Shown here one piece after another: positions 8,088 to 17,200 of a stretch of DNA of 64,000 nucleotides. The stretch lies in NCBI RefSeq assembly GCF_963678635.1, contig NC_087070.1:30344390-30408389 (forward strand), given 5' to 3'. Position numbers and translations under genes: made by a program. Source of the DNA: Symsagittifera roscoffensis. Its lineage: Eukaryota > Xenacoelomorpha > Acoela > Convolutidae. The notes beneath the pieces were generated by a model. The model did not search any database and was not told the DNA's origin. It saw nothing but the letters and a program-made list of their open reading frames with translations. Each line of letters begins with the position of its first letter. Positions within the stretch are counted from its first letter, which is position 1.

Positions 8088-9393
8088 TTTAATCCCGAGT
8101 GAAGCAACTCACAGCTCCTTGGACTTATTTGAGAAACCGCCTTTACTTGTCACTTTTGAAAATGCATTCACCCAAAAAATTGGACCTTCCTACTCTCCTG
8201 ATGGTCCTATGCTCGAGTTTGAAGTACTCGGCGACAGAAATAATTTCATCGATCTTCAACGTACTCGTTTGGAAATAGTTGCACGAATTGTTCGAAGCAA
8301 TGGAAACGTGCTTCGAACGCATGCTACAGAGGCGGCAAACAGAGATACGCCGTATTTTGTTATCAATCCTTCATCTTCATTATTTTCTGAGTGTACACTG
8401 TCTCTGAATGGTGAAAAAATATCAACTACCAATGCTAATTTTGCCCATAAAAGCTTTAGTGAGACCGAGTTTTCATACGGTAATGATGCCAAGAAAACAT
8501 GGTTGGCTTGTCAAGGTTTTTATTATGAAGAAAATCCATCAGCCATTGACGGTGCTGGAAGGAGAGCTGATGATGTTACGGAGCGTAAAGGTCTCGTTGC
8601 GGCCTCGAGCGAGCTGAAGCTATTTGGTAAAATTGCTTGCGACTTTTTGTCGTGTGACAAGCATCTACTTAGCGGTGTGACAATAAGATTGTCTCTTAGA
8701 CGTTCTCCTAATGGTTTTGTTGTCATATCTGAAGATGCAGCTAAACACTACAAGGTCCAAATAATCGAAGCTAACCTCTATGTCAGAAAGATGACTGTGA
8801 CTGACTATGTTCTCTCATCAATAGAAAAAACTTTGTTGAAGAACCCGGCATTTTACAATTACATCGAAGTAGTACCAAAAACGTTTCTCGCAACTGCAGG
8901 AGTACAAAGCTGGCGACAAGAGGATGTTTTTGCAAAAGAACCTGTTCGAAGAATGATAGTAGCAATGAGCATAAACGAAGCATATTTGGGTACTAATAGA
9001 ACAAACCCTTTTCATTACCAGAAATTTGGGTTGAATGAGATCATTGTGTACAGAAACGGTCTACCCATTGCCGGAACTCCCATCTCAACATCAGACAATA
9101 AAAGAATTTATTACAATACGCTTGAGGCTCTTGATTTTGTTTTAAACACTAGTCATGGAATCAGTCTCGCTAATTATGATAATCATTATATTATGGCTTT
9201 TGATCTCACGTCTACTCAGGAGGCTTCACACGATTTTATTCATCCTGAATTGACCAATTGCACTATTTCGCTCGAACTCAAGTTTGACGCAGGTCTCGGT
9301 AATAACGTCGAGTTATTGTTTATGGGAGAGCGTGCATCAACAGTTTATGTGCGTTCAGATAGAAAAATTACCAAAAACACTCTTATGACCTAA
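8077..9393 (+). CDS. major capsid protein (double jelly-roll)
   Basis: 438 residues, uninterrupted, close to the usual length of Polinton capsid proteins of the F54H12.2-like group. Recognised by LEFEVLGDRNNFIDLQRTRL near residue 50, followed by SLFSECTLSLNGEKIST and KSFSETEFSYGNDAKKTW, and a C-terminal FDAGLGNNVELLFMGERAST. The protein would form the trimeric hexon-like shell unit. It directly follows the core protein and lies 7 bases upstream of the protease, the usual morphogenesis cluster. No break or missing segment is seen. Confidence 0.9.
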   Translation: MISNLIPSEATHSSLDLFEKPPLLVTFENAFTQKIGPSYSPDGPMLEFEVLGDRNNFIDLQRTRLEIVARIVRSNGNVLRTHATEAANRDTPYFVINPSSSLFSECTLSLNGEKISTTNANFAHKSFSETEFSYGNDAKKTWLACQGFYYEENPSAIDGAGRRADDVTERKGLVAASSELKLFGKIACDFLSCDKHLLSGVTIRLSLRRSPNGFVVISEDAAKHYKVQIIEANLYVRKMTVTDYVLSSIEKTLLKNPAFYNYIEVVPKTFLATAGVQSWRQEDVFAKEPVRRMIVAMSINEAYLGTNRTNPFHYQKFGLNEIIVYRNGLPIAGTPISTSDNKRIYYNTLEALDFVLNTSHGISLANYDNHYIMAFDLTSTQEASHDFIHPELTNCTISLELKFDAGLGNNVELLFMGERASTVYVRSDRKITKNTLMT

Positions 9394-9400
9394 GATAGAC

Positions 9401-9838
9401 ATGGATAATCTTCAACTAGTAGAAATTATTAACCGTTGTAAAAATTTGAAACATCGCTTTAGAGGTGTTTTTCCGGCAGATTTGCCATGCTCTTCAGTAC
9501 TGAAAAACGATAATACGTTCATGATTATGAATGCCTCACCATCGGATCAACCTGGAACCCACTGGTTGCTTTTTGCTCAAGCTAGAGGACAGATATTCTT
9601 CGCAGATCCTCTAGGTAAACGATTATGTGATTATCCCCTCGTGTACAAGAATATGCGACGTACAATTCACGAGGGAAATCAACTACTGTTGAAAAAACCA
9701 ATACAATCAGCTGATTCAGTGTTATGCGGACTTTATTGTATTTATGTTGCTCATGTTATAATTACAAACAAATTTCCAATTGGTTTCAAACTTAATGATC
9801 ATGATTTGATAAGATTTGCCAAACATATGTTATTCTAA
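9401..9838 (+). CDS. adenain-type cysteine protease (maturation protease)
   Basis: 145 residues. Catalytic layout as in the adenovirus protease family (C5): His54 in PGTHWLLF, Asp69 in FFADPLGK, Gln102 in PIQSADS, and Cys109 in SVLCGLYC. It would process capsid and core proteins during particle maturation. Shorter than adenovirus protease but usual for Polintons. The ATG at 9401 is 7 bases after the capsid gene stop. Intact, with all catalytic residues present. Confidence 0.92.
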   Translation: MDNLQLVEIINRCKNLKHRFRGVFPADLPCSSVLKNDNTFMIMNASPSDQPGTHWLLFAQARGQIFFADPLGKRLCDYPLVYKNMRRTIHEGNQLLLKKPIQSADSVLCGLYCIYVAHVIITNKFPIGFKLNDHDLIRFAKHMLF

Positions 9839-9954
9839 ATTAATTTATTGATATTTTTGTAAAATTTATAAATTCGTTTTTTTTTTCAATTCATTCTTAT
9901 TAACAACAAAGTTTTTTTTCTGCAAGTTTATGTGAACCGCGAAAAGTTTTATAT

Positions 9955-9958
9955 CAAG
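9955..9958. repeat. possible 4-bp target duplication CAAG (left)
   Basis: CAAG directly before the nested inverted repeat; the same four bases follow the other arm at 13570-13573. Four bases can match by chance. Confidence 0.4.
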
Positions 9959-10050
9959 TCCTTCGAAATATTAAGGCATGGCCGTTTGGTTTAAGGGGCA
10001 ATAGCTAACCCGGCGTTGCTCGTCGCTACGCTCCTCGGGAACGCCTCCCG
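9959..10050 (+). repeat. nested unit left inverted repeat (92 bp)
   Basis: Identical to the reverse complement of 13478-13569 except at 3 positions. It contains a hairpin, GGCGTT facing AACGCC around an inner GCTCGTCGCTACGCTCCTC, which could form a branched terminal structure. The right arm has changed two of these stem bases. Confidence 0.9.
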
Positions 10051-10102
10051 CATGTGTAGTAACATTTTTTTTTGATATACAAGAGCGAAAGAAAACCAAT
10101 AT

Positions 10103-10729
10103 TTAAAACTTGAATTTCTTCTCCATGATAAATTTCACAAACAAAGTGTTTGAATCAATTTCCATACAACCATACCCACTTAAAATTATGTCAATTATTT
10201 TAGAAAACTCAGCAGCGTTTTCACCATTCAAAATATTAGTAAAGCGTTCAATTGTTACGTTAGTAATCAGGTCAGTTTGAGTTTGAACAGATTTAGTCTG
10301 CGAGCCGAAGCAAACTTGAGGCAATCGTCTGCGAACTGGAACACCACTAACATTTAAGTTGTTGATGGAGTTATAATTCACAGCTATTTTCAGTTTTTCT
10401 ATCAGAGGGCCAGACAATTCATAGTTGGAGCAACCCAAAATTAAATATTTGAATGCAGAGAGAAGACAAGGAACAACGAAGGCTTTTGAAGTCATCTTGT
10501 TAAGTAAATCGGTAGACTTTTTCGTAAATTCGACCAGCACATGATAATGTTTTTCGTTGTCAATCGAATGGTTGCAAAAATCTAATTTATTCGAATGGGA
10601 GGATACTGCAAAATTTGCTTTTGAAGCGAAGCCTGAAAAGTTGGGTTCATGATTCAGGATGAAAAATTTGTAATTTTTACGGAACTGTTTGAAATAATCA
10701 GGGGATTGCTCATACATTGCTTCAACCAT
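10103..10729 (-). CDS. unknown protein with H-Y-H motif; possibly HUH-endonuclease-like
   Basis: 208 residues, not confidently recognised. The segment NEKHYHVLVEFTKKSTDLL resembles the metal-binding HUH strand of parvovirus/densovirus NS1 and AAV Rep N-terminal domains, where the two His residues follow a Gly/Glu-rich turn and precede V-L-V-E. I cannot place a convincing catalytic Tyr motif; YLILGCSNYEL downstream has Tyr residues but no Lys at the usual spacing. No helicase domain follows, so the protein would be only an endonuclease-sized module. It lies 37 bases downstream of the PC4-like gene on the same strand, probably co-transcribed, and ends 53 bases from the inner edge of the inverted repeat. 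Replication initiation is a hypothesis only. Confidence 0.45.
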   Translation of the reverse strand: MVEAMYEQSPDYFKQFRKNYKFFILNHEPNFSGFASKANFAVSSHSNKLDFCNHSIDNEKHYHVLVEFTKKSTDLLNKMTSKAFVVPCLLSAFKYLILGCSNYELSGPLIEKLKIAVNYNSINNLNVSGVPVRRRLPQVCFGSQTKSVQTQTDLITNVTIERFTNILNGENAAEFSKIIDIILSGYGCMEIDSNTLFVKFIMEKKFKF

Positions 10730-10766
10730 TGCTTTGAAGTTTCAATTGAATAACGAGTTGATAATG

Positions 10767-11126
10767 TTACACAACCCGACAGTTATCATCGTTTTCACTT
10801 TCGCATTCCTTTTCAGAGCATGAATATTTTTTAGATTTGTTTCGCTTTTTTCTAAGTTTTTCAGTCACGTCGCAGTTTTTTGCTTTCGTCAACCTTTTGA
10901 TTTTTGTATAATTGTCCGCCAAGGACTCGAATTCACCAGTTGACAAAGTTATTCCTTGTCGATACTTGAAAGTTCCCTCTTCGTCTTTTTTGTACAATTT
11001 GATAGTTATGTAAGTACCGGTCTGTGCAAAAGTTTTTGCACCGACTCTAACTAAACGTTTATCATTCGAAGATATATCCCTAAAATCATCGAAATAGTCT
11101 ATATCCGTGTCAAGAGAAGCGTACAT
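10767..11126 (-). CDS. PC4/Sub1-like ssDNA-binding protein
   Basis: 119 residues. Residues about 26-75 follow the PC4 fold closely: LVRVGAKTF, then TYITIKLYKKDEEGTFKYR, then QGITLSTGEFESLADN, matching the family order of V-R-x-x-x-F, Y-I-x-I-x-x-Y, and G-I-x-L-S-x-x-E-x-x-x-L. PC4 proteins bind melted duplexes and ssDNA and act in transcription or replication. The C-terminal third is Lys/Arg/Ser-rich then acidic, probably disordered. First gene of the leftward pair. Its presence next to a possible HUH protein would suit an ssDNA replication strategy. Confidence 0.6.
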   Translation of the reverse strand: MYASLDTDIDYFDDFRDISSNDKRLVRVGAKTFAQTGTYITIKLYKKDEEGTFKYRQGITLSTGEFESLADNYTKIKRLTKAKNCDVTEKLRKKRNKSKKYSCSEKECESENDDNCRVV

Positions 11127-11752
11127 TATAAATGAATAACAACCAACTGGTTTTTAGTGTGGAACGTTGAAGAATGACTGATCACAGTATACGAGACAGA
11201 TCATGCGCTCCCAAAGTAAAAATTTAGGTGATAACGTTTACGAGCGCCCTAAGCCATATTGATAAGACTTAATCACCAAGGATATAATTTCTTTAACGAT
11301 AAACCTCTTTTTATATGGGTATTTAGTTACTTTTTCCCCCGGCTATACTCTAAAAATCTTCTAGTGTTATTTATTGTGACGGTTATTTTAATGACTGTTA
11401 TGAATCATGGTAATGAATTTCTAACAGCATAACAAAGAATGTCTGGCAAACTATCATGAAAACTTGATTTTGAGTGCTTTCGCCCGTAGCCACTATAATA
11501 AAGCTATCACATAAATCTAAAAAATCGGGTTTTCACATTCATTCCTAACATGAGCTCAGGCGTCATGCTTAAAAGAATGAATAAAACTTGATAGCCTCGC
11601 CTAAAAAGTTACTAGCTTTGACCTAATTGAACTATGCCACCCCTTTCCTGATCTCATTCTCATTAATAAACTTTTCATACTTTTCATTCTCTCAATTTCA
11701 TTTCGGTACTTCAGTCATTTCATTTTAACAAAACTTTAAACCTCTTCAAGTC
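11127..11752. promoter_or_regulatory. divergent intergenic region of the nested unit
   Basis: About 620 bp without a gene between the leftward pair and the rightward gene. TTTTTATATGGG near 11307 and long pyrimidine-rich stretches near 11640-11740 may be promoter parts. Nothing else is identifiable. Confidence 0.35.
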
Positions 11753-11890
11753 ATGACTAGTCCTTTACAAATAATCTCAGTGTCTGATCGAGAAAGAACA
11801 ATTATCTACCAAACATACAGGAGAGAGTCGATTGCAGTCATCCATCAACAGAAAGAGAGTCTCTCCGTCTACAGCAAGTCCGTTCAATGA
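11753..11890 (+). CDS. small ORF, possible 5' part of the next gene
   Basis: 45 codons from the ATG at 11753 (MTSPLQIISVSDRERTIIYQ) to the TGA at 11888. It starts after a pyrimidine-rich stretch that looks like a transcript leader. The following ORF is in the +1 frame and has no ATG near its open start, so the two may be one gene joined by splicing or broken by an indel. Confidence 0.3.
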   Translation: MTSPLQIISVSDRERTIIYQTYRRESIAVIHQQKESLSVYSKSVQ

Positions 11891-11951
11891 CTTGGCTCCC
11901 CGAAAAAACGACGAGAATCAAAACGAGGAATGGACTACAAAAAGTCATATC

Positions 11952-12395
11952 ATGCTACCGAACTACCTCCTTGATCACATCGATCTACTTAGACAGAATC
12001 GAAAACGAATGTACGAGAGTTGCACTATTCACGAGAGCTATCCGGCATTAGAAAAGACGGAGATAAACGACACAACCTCGCTCGAGCAGTCTCCAAGAAA
12101 AATTCTCTTCGCGTATGACTGCGAGTCAATGCCGTTTTATGAAAATCAGGAGGGATGTATTCGTGATTATGCAGAGCGCGAAGCGTACTGGGATATTCCG
12201 ACAGCAATGTCTCGCGAGTCGTTTGTTAGGGGAGCAGTTTCAACTCCAGAACAATCAACTTCCTATTCGGATGCTCGGGTTTCATCTAGTGCGGAGACAA
12301 TTGATCTAGTCACCCCAGATCTCATTCAAGGCACTCCTCTAAATGCAGCTTGCTATGCGCCAAAAAAGAGAAAACTACAGTTTCGAGGTTTCTAA
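11952..12395 (+). CDS. unknown protein with C-terminal nuclear-localisation-like motif
   Basis: 147 residues from the ATG at 11952 (MLPNYLLDHIDLL). The open frame extends upstream to about 11775 without an ATG, and its upstream part (RVSPSTASPFNDLAPRKND) looks coding, so the real start is unclear. Mostly polar, with Ser/Thr/Glu-rich disordered segments and a C-terminal APKKRKLQFRGF that fits a monopartite nuclear signal. Not recognised. Rightward, divergent from the PC4-like gene. Codon content and long open length support a real gene. Confidence 0.45.
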   Translation: MLPNYLLDHIDLLRQNRKRMYESCTIHESYPALEKTEINDTTSLEQSPRKILFAYDCESMPFYENQEGCIRDYAEREAYWDIPTAMSRESFVRGAVSTPEQSTSYSDARVSSSAETIDLVTPDLIQGTPLNAACYAPKKRKLQFRGF

Positions 12396-13477
12396 TAACT
12401 TAAACAAAAAACTTTCCTTTGTTTCAAATATTATTCCAAGGTTTTATATTTTCATTTTTGTTTGATTTGACTTCTAAGCTGTTTTAACATTACTGTGTGT
12501 ATATTTTTTGTCCCAGTTTTTATTTTGCTTAGTATATCAATTAAAGTTTGCCCCGTAAAGTTTTCAGCAAAATGTTAGAGAAAAACTAGAAAAAAATCAC
12601 AAATCGAGAATAATTTTACGCTAAAATTGTTGTTTGAGAAAGAATGAGAGAGAGAGAGAGAGAGATAAATACACTTGCTCAGTAGTGAACCCCATTTGGA
12701 ATATCTTTTTCGGGATATTGCTTTCTTTTCAAAAGAAAGATAAATATGGAAGGGTCCAACATTTTCTTGTTGGTAGTCCAACCATATTTATTTGGCTTTT
12801 TTATCAAACACTCTCTGTCCTCTCTCTCATCATACTTTGTGCCCGGTGGGGTTAGCCAGGTCTTACGCAAAGTAACAGAGAGTGTTTTAAGCCATAAATC
12901 TGCATTGTATTACATTCATATACATGTTTTGGGTGTAAAACGGACAATTTTTTGGTAAAAATGTGAAAAAAAAAAATTATGTTTTTTTTTCGAAAAATGA
13001 ACATGACCCTTAACCCTGCTCAGAAATTCATGGCAAACTGATTGAGGGTAGTTTCAATGGATTTGGAGAGAAAAAATTTTTTTCCCAATTCTTTTTTCAA
13101 TATTTTCACAAAAATCAGATTTTCTAAACGCCTACTCTCATTGATTGGGCTATAATTGTTTTTTTAAATTTCTACGCTTGTCCTAATTTCGTATCAGATA
13201 GCTCCTAAAAATTTCAAACCACATTCACTTGAATTTAAAACGAGAACGAATAATTCAAGCTAAAAATGAAGGAAAAAAGAAGTTAAAAAATTATGTTTTT
13301 TAAATTTCGAACTTGACCAGTAGAACTGTGCGCGAGGTCCCACAAAACTTACTGGTTTTTTTGTTGATAGATTTAAAAGACACTTTTTTAAACAATACTT
13401 TTCCTTTTTGCACAACATAAAAAGTTTGAGGTTTTCCTTTATTTTGAAAAAAAAAATTTTCACTTGAAATTACAGAA
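12396..13477. other. nested unit 3' region, no gene
   Basis: AT-rich. Contains a (GA)n run at about 12643-12665 and its mirror CCTCTCTCTC near 12821. Between them is a hairpin with AAATATGG facing CCATATTT (about 12743-12788). Long T and A runs follow. No conserved reading frame. Confidence 0.55.
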
Positions 13478-13569
13478 CGGGAGGTGTTCCCGAGGAGCGT
13501 AGCGACGAGCAACGCTGGGTTAGCTATTGCCACTTAAACCAAACGGCCATGCCTTAATATTTCGAAGGA
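13478..13569 (-). repeat. nested unit right inverted repeat (92 bp)
   Basis: Reverse complement of 9959-10050 with 3 differences. Followed directly by CAAG at 13570-13573, the partner of the left CAAG. Confidence 0.9.
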
Positions 13570-13573
13570 CAAG

Positions 13574-14283
13574 ATATGAAATGTTTCACGGGACACTGAA
13601 TGACATGAAGGAAATTTTGATTCCGATATCTTTTACACATTCAAATGACAATCTATGCTTATCATGCATCGGTAACTATCAAGGTGTCAAATTTGCAAAA
13701 TTTTCATTTTTTAAGTTTACTATTTTATTTCAACTTAATTAGTTAGTTGAGGGCTTTACTTTCTGAATACTTTTATCTCATGTTTCTACTTTTTATTATA
13801 CCTATTTACGCAAACCAAGAAGTGGGCTTGAAATCATTAGGAAATTAGTGTTTCACGGTTAAAATTAGTCAGAAAAAGTTTTAGGCTCTATCTGAATCAT
13901 TCTAAGCTTTAAATTTTGTAATTTAGTGCTGAAATGTTAATTGAAAGTCTAAACCAGTCCCCTAAAAAATGCCAAAACTTTATCGCTAACCCTTAAAATT
14001 AACAGCAAAAGTTTGAGGCTGTAAATGATTCAGTTTTTAGTATACAAAACCCCTGCACTTGAGCAGAGTGATGAGACATTTAGAGCTTAAAGCTAGAATA
14101 AACCCTGTTTTTGGAAAGGAAAGTACTTATTGTCAAGACGGCGAAGTATAATTCTCGTTGATGGCTTCTACTTGCCCTTACCCGCAAAGTTTTTTGGTGC
14201 TAGTCACTTCTCGCTTTTGCTTTTTCATAACCAGTTCTACTTCTTGAAATTTTCCTGAATTACTTCAGTAACTTCAACAAACA
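13574..14283. promoter_or_regulatory. polymerase upstream region
   Basis: About 700 bp without a convincing gene. The stretch just before the polymerase start (14200-14280) is pyrimidine-rich and may be the promoter and leader. An open frame at 13527-13742 crosses the inverted repeat and is not credible. Confidence 0.4.
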
Positions 14284-17200
14284 ATGCCGAACTCTACTTC
14301 TATCGCGACACCTGTTCCTTGCCAGCAGTGCGGAAAAATACTGAGCTCTAAAAGGAACTTGAGAAGACATGAGCAAAAAGTTCACAAGATCCTTCCTCCC
14401 CCTCCTCCTCAAACTGTTTGCGATGAGTGTCTCGAGTCATTCGAGAGTTTGTCGGAAGCCCGAGAGCACGTCGAGCTGGTACATGACATGACTTCGAATA
14501 GTCATTGTATCTATTGCCATACAATATTTCTCACCGCGGAACGCTATGGACAACACTTGCTGAAGAAGCACGCATTGCCAGTTTGGGACGGCATTGAGAC
14601 GACGTCTTCCGCTGCCCCAACGGAAAGCGCGTTCAGAGGCAAATTGCGTCGATACGATCTAAAAGTTGGTGAAAAAGAAATGGATTTGCTTCAAGTCATG
14701 ATGCAAAACAAGGAGGAAATAGATGCTCTTATACTGGAAAGGGTCAAAGAGGGTCCGAACAAGGTGCAATTCCACGTGGAAGTGGGAATGATCAAAATTC
14801 CCACTGTGCAAGACGGGGACAGAGGAAACTTCGAAAGGACCATGCTGTTTCTGAACACTAAGACATTGACAGTGTACTTCGAGGGAATAGCTGGGGTTCA
14901 ATTCTTGGAACTGATTGAACATATGGTCAACCAAGTCAATTCGTTCTCTTCTCATGGTAGCGGATGGATTATTGACAGAATTGAAAAATTGCAAATCAGT
15001 TTCGCGGCCTTCTCGCCAATAAGAGCAGGATCCTACCTCGAGCTATCTGATGCACTCAGCGCAGCATCTACTCTGCTCACAAATATCAACACTAAAGATG
15101 ATGACCGTTGCTTTCTCTACTGCTTGGTTGCCGCATATCACAATGTGAATGAGCCGGCCCTCTACCCCACATCTCGACGGTGGCTGGAGAAAAACAAAGT
15201 CTCAACCTACAATCTCGACAAAGAAGGAATTGTGAAAATCAATGGGGAATACGAAATGCCAATGGGTCTGATGGATATGGACAGATTTGAAAAGTTGAAC
15301 AATTGTCAAATCAACGTCTTCCGGTAAGCAAATTCTAGTTGCCTTCTGAAAATTTTAAAATTGCTTTAATAATGTTCTTCACCTATTCAAACACCCTTTT
15401 TATTTCATTCCAAACCTAGGTATAAAAATTATTTTTCTGTTCAGGTACAACGATGGCGAATTGTTGCCCATAAGAGTATCGAGCAGATTCACTACTAGCC
15501 TGATTGTGGACTTGTTGCTGCTGACAGATGGATCAAAATATCACTATGTGTTGATAAGTGATCTCCAGAAACTGGTCGAGTACGTGCGGCACAAAAAGCA
15601 CCGATTTCAATCTGAGATTTGTCGCAAATGTTTCCACACATGCGCTTCATTCAAAACTCTGAGAAGACATCAAGAACTGTGCTACCAAGACGAAGATGTC
15701 GTCATAACAATGCCCAAGCCGGGAAAAGATGACCACAAGTTCAAAAACTTAACAGCTCGTTGGTACGTACCCAGAGTAATCTACTTTGATTTGGAGTCCC
15801 TGCTCTTACCAGTATACGGACCGCAACCTGATCCGCGAAAATCTAGCACGCAAACAATTGAAATCCATCAACCGTGCGGCTACGCGTTAGCAGTAATCGA
15901 ATTTGGGAAAAAAGACCTTTTAAAGTTTGAGCTTAAAAGAGGACCGAATGTGATGGAAGAGCTAATTAGCTCCCTTGAATCGTTAGCCAGACAAATTTAC
16001 GTAGAAAAAAGGAAATATTACACTTTCACTGGTATAACAGACCAGGAACGGGAAGATGCTACAATTTGTTGGATATGCGAGAATGATTTTTCCGACAATG
16101 ATCAAGTGGTACTTGATCATTGCCATTACACCAACAAGTTCCTGGGTTGGGCACACAATGAGTGTAACGTTAATAGAAAAACAACAAATTACATTCCAGT
16201 GGTAGCTCATAATTTGTCAAATTATGATTTACACTTTATAATCAAAGCGCTGGCAAAAAGAGATTCGGAAAACACTTTTTCCGTAATACCCGCATCTGAA
16301 GAAAAATATATATTCTTGACAATCTCAGTATATATAAAAACGTACACGGACAAAAACGGCAAAATCAAAAAACTCTACGAAAATCTGAGGTTCATCGATT
16401 CGTATAGGTTCATGCTAGCATCGTTGGCAAAACTTGTCGATAATTTGCCCAACGAAAAGTTTTTTCTGCTGGAGAACTATTTTGAAAAACTCGGCCACTC
16501 AGCTGAAAAAGTCAGTCTGTTGAAACAGAAAGGGCATTACCCCTACTCATACTTCAACTCATTCGAAAAATTCCGAGAAACTCGCCTTCCCCCACGAGCA
16601 ATGTGGAAAAATAGTCTAACAGGAGGGGATGTGAGTGTTTCAAGAAGCGAGTACAATCATGCCCTTAAAGTTTTCACCGAACTGAAGTGTGGCTCACTTG
16701 GTGATTACCACGACTTGTACTTGACTACAGATGTGCTATTGCTTGCTTCCGTTTTCGAAGCTTTTCGGGAAGTTTGCTATCAAACATACGGGCTGGATTG
16801 TGCCTGTTACTTCACGGCAAGTAACCTTTCCGGGGACGCCTTTTTAAAAGTTTGTAAGCCCGAACTGAAACTCTTAACGGACCGTGAACATCTGGACCTT
16901 GTGCAGCGAATGATACGAGGAGGCATGTCGTCGGTCTATGCGCGCCGATTTTACAAAGCAAACAATAAATACCTCGACCTCAGAACCATCAAGCTACATC
17001 CTCAATATTGATGCAAACAATTTGTACGGGGGGATAATGAAACACTGCCCTTTGCCATTAAACGATTTTTCAATAGTTGAAAAAAGTCTGGCAGACATAC
17101 TGCTCACCAGCGAAACCTCAGAGTGGGGTTATATAGTTGAAGTCAATTTAACCATACCCGAAGAGCTTCACGACGTCTTTGCTGATTACCCCCTTGCCCC

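Larger units (their letters stand above)
9959..13569. mobile_element. nested TIR-bounded unit inside the Polinton
   Basis: A 3,611-bp segment between protease and polymerase genes, bounded by 92-bp inverted repeats (9959-10050 and 13478-13569) with 3 mismatches. Both arms start TCCTTCGAA and are GC-richer than their surroundings. The contents differ from the Polinton gene run: two minus-strand genes (PC4-like; H-Y-H-motif protein), one plus-strand gene, and a divergent promoter region between. It could be a separate DNA transposon, an integrated small ssDNA-virus-like genome, or an internal Polinton segment that can flip by recombination. No transposase or capsid gene is recognised inside. 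The inverted repeats are certain; the nature of the unit is inference. Confidence 0.65.

Noticed and set aside
11753..12395. Capsid gene for the nested unit
   Set aside because: No jelly-roll pattern; the protein is short, polar and Ser-rich.
12643..12665. (GA)n run as a regulatory element
   Set aside because: Simple microsatellite with no supporting context.
13527..13742. 71-residue plus-strand ORF
   Set aside because: Starts inside the nested inverted repeat and crosses its edge; no conserved content.
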